From positions 1,992,501-2,056,500 of the forward strand of contig NC_084671.1 of assembly GCF_028389875.1 (NCBI RefSeq): 64,000 bases of DNA, written 5' to 3'. This DNA is from Rhea pennata (taxonomy: Eukaryota; Chordata; Aves; Rheiformes; Rheidae). This document shows, one piece after another, positions 24,854 to 34,961 of this stretch (position 1 is its first letter; every line of letters starts with the position of its first letter). The translations under genes and the position numbers were made by a program. The notes beneath the pieces were generated by a model, which did not search any database, was not told the origin of the DNA, and worked only from the letters and a program-made list of their open reading frames with translations.

Positions 24854-26998
24854 AAGTGAGCAATTTTGTCCTCAGGGTAAAAAGCTCAAATTGCAGTGGT
24901 ATATGCTTTTCGCCTACTGAATTAAAAAAAAAAAAAGGAAAAAGAAAAAGAAAAAGGTTCCACGTAGAGCCGGGCACATCTGAAGAGGTGCGATCCATAG
25001 CGCGGACGGAGCCCTCGAAGGAAAGCAGCCTGCATGTGGTTAGGACGGGTATGAATTTTGCCTTCCAATTAGTGGAAATGTTCAGCCCTTTTTCCTTGCT
25101 CACCAATTGCCCCACTCCTGCAGAGCTATTTTGCTTTCTCAAGTACTCGGCAAAGGGCTTATACACAATTACTCCAGCATCAAGGTGAAACGACTTGCTC
25201 CTTGCGTTCTGCCGCCCCTTCCACGCTCGGCTGCCATCGGCTCCCACGCTCCAGGACCCACAGGCTACTCTGTCCCGAGGGCACCGAGAGGAGGCCGGCA
25301 CTGCGTCGCCTGCCGCGGCAGATGTGACGCCTCTCTCTCCACACCACGTACAGCTGCAAGAAGAGTTTTTGTTTGCAGACGTACGCGCTCCCCTCGCCCG
25401 CAGCCTCCTGGCCCAGCCCGCGGGCTCCCACGCGGTGAGGGGCAGCAGGGCTTTCCCCCAGCTGTGCGAGAGCTGGGGCACGGCGAGCTGGGGTGAGAGG
25501 AGGCTCCGAGAAGGAACAACTTCTGGCGTAGCCACGGCTGCCTCAGAAGCACCTAGCTGGCCTGCAGTGCGCGGAGCAGCTTGAGTTGCATGGCGTGCGC
25601 CGCGCGGGAGGGCTTCTCATGCCGGCTCTGCGAGGCGTCCAGCGCTCCTGCTCCGCTCAGGGCCCCGCCGGCGGCTGCGGGAGCCCCCGGCAGCCGGCGG
25701 CACTGGGCCCGGGGCCGGCCAGCAGCGACGCTTCGTGTACAGCCACGCCGTCAGTGCAGACCGCTCAGCCGCGCTCCCGCCTGCGAAGCCGCGGGGATTT
25801 CGGCGCTGGGTCACAGCGGTTGTCGCAGGCGTGCCAGCGAGGTGCCGGAACTGCAGGAGGGCGTTTCGGGCAGCGTCGCTGGCGGAGGGGTGCACGCACC
25901 GCTTCGACCGGCAGCCGAGCTCCTGCGAGCACCCGGCTGCTCAGCGGCCTGCCCCGGCCTCGCTGCTGAGCTGCGCGCCGCGGCGCGACATGTCCTGGCT
26001 CAGAAAGCCTCTGTTTTCCTCGGTGCTGATGCATCAATCAGATTTCGCACACGGTCTCACTACGTTGCTCGCTCCCTCTCTGCAGTAATTAATTCCGGGT
26101 GCAGCGGCCTGGCCCGGCTGCGGGGGTGCCGGTGTACGTGCCTGCACGTGTTGGCTGGCTGATTGCTAGGGAGGCCCGGCCTGAACAGCGAAGGTTGCGT
26201 CGTGATTCCACATTGAAACGTGATGACAAATTGATTATTCTCGAAACAGAAAGCGTGGCAAGCGTAGCCTGCCGCGGGAGAGCTGCCGCGAGGATCCGCC
26301 TCGGGAGGAGGCACAGCCGCACTGCGCCCCGCTGGCTGCCCCGCACCCGGCGCCGGGCGGGATTGCCTCGTGCCCCTGCTTGCGCAGAGGTGGGTTAAGC
26401 CGTGCCGCAACGCCGGGGCCCTTGTGGCGCTGCCAGCTGCTGTGGGAACAACTTCTGAGGGAGGAGACGCGTGGAAGGACCCGGCTGCCGGCAGCGCCGC
26501 GGCCCGGCTGAGCGGCTGCCCCGCGGCGCCCGCCGCCTGCGGCCAGGGCCAGCTGAGCTCTGTAACCAGAGTCGGCTGAACCGCAGGTATTATTTATTTG
26601 CTGACTAGCCATGGGTGCCCGTCACACAAGGGCACGCGTAAGGGCGGCCCGGGCCGCAGGGCGCTCGCCCCCGCTCCCGGGCGCCGGCGCGGAGCCCGCT
26701 GCGGTCAGCCTGAAGCCGGAGCTGTTTTAATGCTTCCAGCGGTGACGTTGGCACGTCACGCAGGAGCGGGCGGTGAATTCTACCCCAGTAGACACCATCG
26801 GTGCAAAGGAGGCTTGGAAAGTCGCACCAGGGATGCAGGCTCGCAGGGAGAGGATGAATTTAGCAGAGCACAGTGGAAATCACGGGAAGACAGCACCTCT
26901 GGCTGCATTTTCTGCCTCTGGGGTAAGTGCTCGCAGGCCCTGAGGGTCAGTGCACGTCAGACTTCTGCTGACGTGGTTTATTTATTAGCGGAAACACT

Positions 26999-27040
26999 GA
27001 CGAGCATTCTCAAGGAGCATTCCCAAGGAGCATTCCCAAG
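26999..27040. repeat. 13-bp unit repeated three times
   Basis: GAGCATTCYCAAG occurs at 27002-27014, 27015-27027 and 27028-27040, with a single base difference in the first copy. It is a small local tandem repeat inside the CpG-rich domain. Confidence 0.9.
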
Positions 27041-28244
27041 GCATCCCTGCCTGCTCCCCAGCGCAGTGGGGGCGGGGGGGGGAGGCTGCGGGGGCTCCCA
27101 TCCCCCCAGCCCCGGCCCCGGGCTCGCCGCTCCGCGGGAGCGCCGCTTCCCGCCCGCTCCTGCCGGGCGCTGCGTGGGACATGACTGGTGCGATCGTGTC
27201 ACCTTCCCTGACATTTTTGATGGGTGATTTCACTGCAAATTGGGAAGCAACTGCAGAATATAATCCTGGGGGATTAATCCTGCGAGGGTTAAAGTTAACT
27301 GTCCCTGCTCAGACGTGAACCCTCCTGCCTTGTGCCCTTGAACAGGGCTCCGGAAATATTCCTTCCCGGGGCCCGCGTGGCCGGCAGCACCCGGCGCGGG
27401 ACGGTCGCAGCAGCGCCCTGGGCCCCGCCTGCCCTCGCTGCGTGCGTCGCCTTGCGGGAAGGCCCTTCCCTGCCTGCGCCGCGCGTCCCCCCTCCCTGCA
27501 CCCCAGGTAATTTTAAACCTACACAACAAGGTATTTATTCCTTTTATAGTTGGTATCTTTATTTAGACTTCTACAGCCTTCGTTCACCTGCAAGGAAGCT
27601 CGGCATGCAGGAAAGCAGTGCAACTCCAGGCGAGCCCTCGTTTTCGTCCTCAAAGGGCGTTCTTCCCTCAGATCCCTAGACCGGCACAGGGCCCGCTGGG
27701 ATCGGCGGATTGCGACGGTGTCCCGACGCCAGCGCTGCGCCACCAGCCCGAGCGCCGCAGCCACGCGTAAGCGAGCCGCCGCGCACGCGGAGGACCAGCG
27801 ACGCTTGCTCCGGCTGGAACAGCCCGGGGCTCGGGAGATGGTGTGCGGAGAGCGGAGGGCGCCAGCGGGCCCCGCGCTTCCCCCCCCCCCTCCGGGGCAC
27901 CACGTGCTCAGCGGGGCCTGGGGGGCTTTAAAGCACATTCGCCCTTGCGCAGGGCCGCAAGACGCGTGATACCAGCGCCCAGGCGTGCGGCCAGCCCGGG
28001 CGCGCTTTCCCCTTCACCCCGTGCAGCGCTGCTCCCCGTTTCCGAGCCCTGGAAAGACAGACCCAAAGGAGTCCAGGAAAGCAGCAGAGATCCCCGGGGC
28101 CTTGGCGGGTGAAACGCTGGCGAACGAAAGGAGCTGACGCGTGGAGAGCGGGTGCAAATGCCAAACGTGGAGAGGAGTCACCTGCCGTGGGTGGTGGGGG
28201 TAGCTCGGGGCGGAGGGCCGAGCGCAATCACTGGGCTGCAAGAC

Positions 28245-28570
28245 CGTGTGTGTGTGTGTACGCGCGCGTGCGCTAGAGTGAGCATGCAGGGTGTGCGTGT
28301 GCATGCACTAGTGTGTCTGTGCACTGGGGTGTGTGTGCACGGGTGAGTGTGTGCATGCACAGGGGTGTGCACATGCACGCACTGGTGTGTCTGTGCACTG
28401 GGGTGTGCGTGCAGCAGGGTGCGCATGCCCCTGGGTGTGCGTGCATGGCCGGGGTGTGCGCACAGGGCTGTGCGTGCGCCGCAGTGTGTACACAGGGCTG
28501 TGCGTGCGTGCGCCGGGCTGTGCGTGCGCTGTGGTGTGCATGCATGCACGCACAGGGCGGTGCATCCGCT
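28245..28570. repeat. Degenerate GT/GC minisatellite, Z-DNA prone
   Basis: The array consists of variants of GTGTGCGTGCA and GCACTGGGGTGTG. A 29-bp segment at 28305-28333 recurs at 28379-28407 with one mismatch (74-bp spacing), and shorter CAGGGCTGTGCGTGCG units repeat at 28.46-28.55 kb. Alternating purine-pyrimidine stretches at the start favour Z-DNA. The array lacks stop codons in several frames on both strands, which creates spurious Cys/Val/His-rich open frames. Confidence 0.9.
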
Positions 28571-29764
28571 CTGCAACACTTCCACCTACAGCGCGGAGCC
28601 CGAACGGCAGGCGGGCGAGCGGCAGCCGCCGGGGCGAGGGGCCGGGGGCTCCCCCCGCGCCGGGGCCCCGCTGCCCCCGAGGCGCCGCAGCGGCGCTTGC
28701 GGGGCCCCCCAGCCCCCTCAGCAGCAGCTCGCAGGGGCAAACAGGGGTAGTGCCCGTGCCCTTCCGCGGCCGCCCCAGGCCGTGCTCTGGAGGGCCTGCA
28801 GAGGCAAGGCGCTGCCGTGCCGCTCTCCGGAGCGGCGCGGAGGCCGCATCCTGCCCCGGCCCGTGTTCCCTAGACCACGAGCAGCACGAGCAGGGCCCCC
28901 GGCTCGCCGCCGCGCCGAGGCGCCGGGCAGGGAGGCTCCGGGCACCGGGCTCGCTGGGCCGCGAGCTGCTGCGCTCGGCCGCCTGCTCACAGGAAATTTC
29001 CAAGGTGCCTGGCCCGGGGCCCCGCGGAGCGCGGATTTCCGCACGCTCCGGCTGCCATATGCCACCCCCGCGACCGCCGCCGGCGGGAAGCACCCGAGAC
29101 TGCCGACCACCTGCTTTTAGAGGAGCAGAGCGAGTAACCTTCCTCCGGGACCGCGACCGCTGAGAGTGCCAGGGAGAAAAACACCGTCCGCCTTCCGCGG
29201 CGCTCGAGCGCTGCCCAGCCCCTCCGCCGGTTTCTTTCGGCTCCCGCTGCTGTCATCCGTCCTGCTGAAGGGACAAGCCCGACAAATCCAGCTTAAAGCG
29301 GGGGGAGCCGCACCGTGCTGCCGCACGGCCCGGTGCACTTCTGTTTACACTGGGGTTTGCAGGTAGAAGTGTTATCGCGGTGGGTTATTACAGAGCCTAT
29401 TTTTACCGTAAAAGTGCTTCTGCTCCCACCGGTGAATATTTAAACTTCGTCTCAGTGCGCGCGTGTGGCAGGTAGTGCACCGCTCTGCAGGATGACAGAC
29501 GCACCAGCGCTCAGCAGAGGACCGAGGCGACTTCTCTCTTGCTTTAGGACTCTTGACTCCTGGTTGGCACTGGCAAGGCAGCGCACAGAGAGGACGCTTG
29601 CTTGATCCTGGTTTTCCTGCATGAGGAACTGCTACACATGGACTCATTTGGTAAAGGCAGGGGAGAAGCGCACCTGGATGGAAAGCGGTGAGGACTGACT
29701 GTGGCTGCGCCTCCTTAGCCACCTCCAGCTTCCTTACGACAGGCAGGAGCAAACCGCACCAGCA

Positions 29765-29929
29765 ATGAACTCTGAAAAAGGAGACGTGCATGGGGCACGC
29801 GAGACCCACCCCACGTCTGGTACCGTCCAGGCTGCGGCTCCCGGCACCGGCCGACTGCAGCGAGTCAAGGCTGCCCGGCAGGAGCGTGCCACCAAAGCCA
29901 CTACGGCTTTCACAAGCGAGCTGCGGCTG
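29765..29929 (+). CDS. Candidate 55-codon first coding exon, unrecognised
   Basis: An ATG with G at -3 opens a frame (MNSEKGDVHGARETHPTSGT at the start, ending TSELRL) that runs exactly 55 codons to a strong donor CTG|GTAAGT, in phase 0. It lies about 400 bp right of the long CpG-rich domain, where a first exon would be expected. The peptide is basic and resembles nothing I know. A downstream exon was not identified, and going right it would run antisense to CCNL1. It may be a non-coding first exon with a chance open frame. Confidence 0.22.
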
Positions 29930-32900
29930 GTAAGTGCTCGCGCTAGCGACTATGGCGCATAAATAACATTGACGGATTTAAAAATAATAAGCGCCAACAA
30001 AAAATACTTTTCAACTACTGGATTTTGTCAGCGTAGCCTCAGGTCAGCCTTGACTGCCCACTGAAAGCCTACGTAGATGCAACCACCACCCTCAAGGCTT
30101 TACTTTTTGTGATTAAGAGTTTAATGAACCCGCAACGGCACTTCAAAATCCTGACAGAGACACCCTAGATCTAGTTGTAACAGTAACACAGCATCATCCT
30201 GGCTGTTTGCTTATGCTCCGCTGCATTTTTCAATGGATTTTACTGCAGTAGCCCAAGCACCTGAACGTGGCACAGCAGAGCGAGGCCCTGGTGAAAATCC
30301 CCTAACAGCGTTTAATGAACTCACCAGCTGCTGTGGCCCCCAGCAGGACCTGAGCCGTGCACGCACGACTGCTGGGATCTGGCCGGCATTTCAGCCTTCG
30401 GCTCTGTTGAAATACTGGTGTTCCAGCTGCCCCCGCTCCCCATCTCCCCGCCAGCACCCATGGGGTGGTGCTTCCAGGAGAAAGCTTCCTCCCCATTCAA
30501 TCCAGCATGGAAAGATAAGGAATTCGCAGCTGATACTTGACCATGGGATAAGGGAAACTCTTACCCAGACGGGACCCAGGCGTGCAGCGACAGAGCCCAA
30601 GCGGTCAGCCACGCACAGTGCCGTCGTACGTGGCGGTGGGGGCAGCTCTCGAGCCACGGTTGTGCGCACCGCCGTCCGCTGGGGGAGTTCCTGCTAGCCT
30701 GACGCAGCGAGTTGAGGCAAAACCACCGCCCCCGAGGACAGCCTGGCTGCCGTGGGGACAAACACGCGCCACGTCCTCAAATACTTAAGCCGCAGCTTGC
30801 TCCGAATCTTGGTGTTCCAAGAGAAGTCTCCTTTCACAAGGCAGCCAGGGGAGCGCCTGTGAACAGCCTACAGCCAGCGGCCACCATCCCGCTCGCCAAG
30901 CGGCCTGCCCGTTACCCGGAGCCCGCGCACGTGCTGCCTAAGGACAGAAACGCCAGCAGACGAGCACCAGTTCAGCGCCCAGTTTAGGCTTTCAAATCTC
31001 TCAAACCCCATAGACTTTTCCTCTTTAGAACAGCAACACTAGTTTGTTTGGTTTTGAGAAGGATCTGTTTCTTGCATGTTTTGTACGCAGAACAGTTATT
31101 TTATGGACATGATTAAGGCTGCCACCAATAAAAGCTGACTGAAGCCATCTTTTTCCCCATGAAAGAGTAGACAAACACTGAACTTGTGCAGGCTGACTGC
31201 AGAGTCACTGTGTAAGCAACCTATAGCAGATGGCGTCTAGACATTTGCCATCACCAGATGTTCCAACTTTACATGGAAGTAAACTTCCACACTCTGGAGT
31301 AAGGAGAGCTAATGAGCCCTGGGAGTAGAAAAGGGTAATTAGCGCTCATGCCTGAACACAAATGCAGAGGCCGAGCCCTCTTCCTTAATGTTTCACTCTG
31401 ATCCCCATACTCAGACGTTCATCAGAACTGTGCTGCTACCTTAAAAAATTGGATTTTATTACTACAGACCATGTGAATGCTGGCATCTAGAAAAAGAAGT
31501 TACCTTGGTATCCTAAATAAAATACAACTTTTCCCCAAAGCAACAGTCAAGTCAAATAAAGCTCATGTTAACAGCAGCTCTTCATCTGCTGTTTCAGAGC
31601 CAGTAGTAACCAACTACAGAACACATTTACCTTCTCCCACTTTTCAAAAAGTATGTTTGCTTTCTGTATTTCTGAAGAACAGACGCAAACAGGAGTCTGG
31701 CAGGACCGCAGGGTAGCTGCTTATAGGAATACAGCAATTTCTGTGAAGCTTTTGAGAATTTCAGCATATTCACTTCACTCCTCCCCCCCCCCCTCCTTTT
31801 AAGTCTCCAGAATTTCTGGCCGAACACAAAGCATTACTCTCTCTCCCAGTGCCACAGGAAGCCAAGCCCACTTCAGTTAAGCGTTTGCTTGGGCTTGGGC
31901 TTTCCCCACTCCTGTGCTGTAGCGGGTAGGTCAGCCCTGGGCAGAGAAGTTACTTTGAGAAACTTCTGACCACTTTTCGTGCCATATCAGCAATTTCCAT
32001 ATCCAAGGGGACTCCCAAGTTAACGTCCAGGACACAAGGACAGTAGACACTTACCTTGCACCTTCAGGCTTCAGATGTTTGCGTTGCTATTATCCGAGCA
32101 ACTGCTGAAGGGACTGACTCAAAATTTGCCACCCCTTTCTCCCCCCATTTCAATATACTTCAGCTACAGCTGCACAACTGTCAGCAAGGTACACCACATA
32201 CTTAAAAGTTTGGGTTGCACCCAACCCCCTGCCACCGTACAACAGCTGAACACTGAGAAATCCCCATCCCCCAGCACAAGGGTGAGCTTCTAGCAACAAC
32301 CCTAAGCCAGCACAGCTGACACTAACTTAGGCCAGATCCATCTCCCTAAGTGCAGCCGCAGTATGATCCATCAGGTTGTGGCAGCACAAGCACAGCCACA
32401 GCCCAGCAAAAGGAGGCAGTCTGCAGGCACGCGAGGGGGGATGCTGCACATCTAGATGGCCAGAGTCTTCGACAAATCTGCATGAAAATCCACCAGCTCT
32501 GTACACACCAGCACAGCTGACTGGGAAGAGCTGGGGCAGAATCACAGCTGCACCACTGCTGTGAGAGAACACTGGACTACAGCATTTCTGACTCAGACTT
32601 CTCAGCCTGCAAACCACACGGAGAAGTAGCTCAGCTAACCGCTTCTTTAGAGCCGTTTACTAGCAACGGCACCAGTTACAAGAAGCCTCCTCCTTCCCAC
32701 CACCATCCTGCTGACGGTAGTGAGAGGCAGAGGACCCTGCACCCCACCCCAAGCTCTATCACCCTGGGTATGTTCTTACTTGTCCTGCTTTGCAGTTCCA
32801 GCACTGCCAGGTCTGGCTCCGATGGAGAGAGCCAACAGCAGCAACACACTGGCTCCTGCCAGAAGCAGCTGAGGCAGCGCTCTAACAGGGGAGTCTCTAC

Positions 32901-33157
32901 CTCCCCGACAAGAGCTCAGTCAGCTGCTTGTCCCACTAAGCTTCACATAGATTTATGCCCGCTGTTACACATGTCTGAAGTGGAACAGCTTTACTAGCAG
33001 CCCCTGCTACAATTCAGTACACAAAATCACTGAGGTTACTTCTAGATTATGCTGAACATTTGTGGTAGAAGCATTTCAATATCCCAGTAACGAGCCAAGG
33101 TCAAAGTAACTGCATCTAAGAAAGTTTTTAGTAGCATCAGTAAATTTGACATTCAAC
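29930..33157. other. Interval between the CpG-rich domain and the CCNL1 3' end
   Basis: This is mixed-composition sequence with a C11 run at 31783-31793. Open frames up to 154 codons at 30.2-30.7 kb lie in GC-richer sequence on both strands and match nothing known. No poly(A) signal and splice-site arrangement suggests a gene. Confidence 0.6.
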
Positions 33158-33614
33158 GGGCAGTAAAAAAAAAAAAAAGCCTTATATTTTATTTCTTGTA
33201 AAAATCTTTTAACACATGCAGACTAAAACCAGTGTAAGAAAGTATCCACCATCGTTTAAACAAATAACTATACTTAAATATAAGTGTCTGCAATTGGCTC
33301 GTATAAAAATAAGGTACGTTTTGCTCTTTACAGAAATCCATTCTCCAGTTCTCATATTGATAAACAATACACAACTCTAATACATAGAATTTAACCTGAT
33401 CATTGTTTTCCATCAATTTGATACTGCTAAGGTATTATGTGCAAAAGTTGGTAACAGTTTCCCCCCCCCCAAAAGAAAAAATGTTCTACGCATTTTAGAA
33501 AATTAGATATTGGGCTTTAAATTAATCAAATCCTAATCGGTCTTTGTTCTCAAATAAGAGTCCGTTTACTGTATTATATACAGGCTCAGCTAGAATCTGG
33601 TGCAGGCTCAAAAC
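33158..33614 (-). terminator. CCNL1: CCNL1 3'UTR and poly(A) signal
   Basis: Downstream of the stop codon on the minus strand the first convincing poly(A) signal is AATAAA at 33188-33193, about 425 nt after the TGA. It is followed by a 14-nt U run (33165-33178 on the minus strand), a typical downstream element. Cleavage is expected between about 33158 and 33178. The UTR is AT-rich and holds a G10 run (33461-33470 on the coding strand). The end position is inferred from motifs alone. Confidence 0.7.
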
Positions 33615-33963
33615 TCAGCGTCTGTGTCTGCCGTGTCCTGAACGACTGCTGCTATGGTGCTTGCCTTTATGAGATCTCTCAAAGGAGCGGGATCTTTCAC
33701 GCCTGTCTCTGTGGTGTCCCCGCTCATGCCTGTGTTTCTTGGCAACATCAGAATGATCTCTGGATTTGCTCTGTGAACGTGAACGAGATTTTTTCCTTTT
33801 GTGACCATGTCTATTTGCGCTCTTCAACTCCTCCCTGCTATGCTTGGTTTTCAGGTGTGGTGAGCCATGATTGTGATGTCTGCGAGGACTGCCGCTGTGG
33901 CTGCGGGACCTGCTTCGTGATCTTGAACTGTATGTCCCAGACAGGCTCCGCCTATTATTGTAG
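33615..33963 (-). CDS. CCNL1: CCNL1 terminal coding exon 11 (residues 399-514 and stop)
   Basis: The exon encodes [20 protein letters not shown], then a His/Arg/Ser-rich tail with [18 protein letters not shown], and ends SGHGRHRR then TGA. The acceptor is TTCTGTAAG|CTACAA. The tail is typical of the cyclin L C-terminus, which directs the protein to nuclear speckles (family knowledge). The 3'UTR follows in the same exon. Confidence 0.96.
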
Positions 33964-34913
33964 CTTACAGAAAAGTGTTTAAGTTGAAATGTGTATTTCT
34001 AACAGAAAAAGCAAAGCTTGTCCCCCTACCCCGTTTAGGAAATCTTCAAGTTACTAGAAGAAATCACAAGACCTTCTCCCAAATGGGTATATAAGGAATA
34101 ACGACATACCCAGAACATGCCTTTTTTAAGGTGAGTTCCTTTAAAATAAGATACCAAAACCAAAACCCAACCCAGAACAGTATTTCTTTTCAATTTCTTT
34201 CTACCTTGTTAAGAATGTTCCCCTCAACATCAGCCTGAAAATTGGATACTGCTTTTTTCCTTCAATGATTTGAGCCAGTAATACTTAGGGGAACATTTTA
34301 CAGAGACCCAGGTTGGCAGTTCCCACCTTAGATATCCATCAGAGGATTCTTAAAAAATAATGCCAGCAATTATCTTTGTGTCATCTACTCACCAGCAGTT
34401 CCCCACCCTCCTCTCCAGCCACAGTAAGAGAAAGCACTAAAGAGCCAGACAGCACATTGTGTAACACCCATCTGCACCAAAAGGATGCACTTCTCCCACA
34501 CATTCGGAATAAAGCTCCAACATATAGTTTGCTTCTTTCTAGGGCTTTCATCACTACTTTAAGAACTGACTGAATTCTGAGAGTAGGTTCTCATTTACAA
34601 CAAGGACCAGTGGAAATAGTTTAATAGGTTATGACCACTTTACACTCACTCCACCATAGACCACTGTCTATGTGACAGACCACACTTTTGTCTGAATACA
34701 ATTCAGTATACCCTTAAGCATTTTAACTTTTACACTGACTGCAGTTACCAACAGAACTGCTTAGTATCAAAAATTGGACTTTAAGACTCACAAACTTGCT
34801 GGTCAGCAATAGGTGCTTAGGACAAGTATCTTAAGAACACAGGGTGGTCTCATTTGAGATGAAAAGTGCTTCTGAACTATCCCAGAAAACTGACTGGGAC
34901 AAAATAAAATAAA

Positions 34914-34961
<48 letters not shown>

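Larger units (their letters stand above)
22856..25179. other. Intergenic DNA left of the CpG-rich domain
   Basis: It holds the repeat remnant near 24.15 kb, the CTCF-like motif at 24331, the weak exon candidate at 24692-24853, and an A/AAG-rich tract at 24922-24957. Confidence 0.65.
25180..29360. promoter_or_regulatory. Long CpG-rich domain, promoter-like, gene unknown
   Basis: Roughly 4 kb is rich in CG dinucleotides, interrupted by short AT-richer stretches near 26.2 and 27.2-27.6 kb. Strong plus-strand splice donors occur at 26923 (GGG|GTAAGT) and 27507 (CAG|GTAATT), and just beyond the island at 29930 (CTG|GTAAGT). It contains the GT/GC minisatellite at 28.25-28.57 kb. Several overlapping open frames exceed 200 codons, on both strands; they are what GC-rich stop-poor DNA gives and I recognise no protein. 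Likely one or more promoters of an unrecognised gene or non-coding RNA. Confidence 0.6.

Noticed and set aside
24846..25535. 229-codon minus-strand open frame
   Set aside because: It includes a Phe/Leu-rich stretch from an A-rich tract, shares the region with open frames in other phases, and has no domain.
26598..27227. 209-codon plus-strand open frame
   Set aside because: It starts at a non-ATG codon in CpG-rich sequence, runs through a strong splice donor and the 13-bp triplet repeat, and resembles no protein.
28308..29163. Overlapping open frames of 257-276 codons on the plus strand and 261 codons on the minus strand
   Set aside because: They overlap one another on both strands across a stop-poor GT/GC minisatellite and CpG-rich DNA, have no recognisable domain, and are better explained by base composition.
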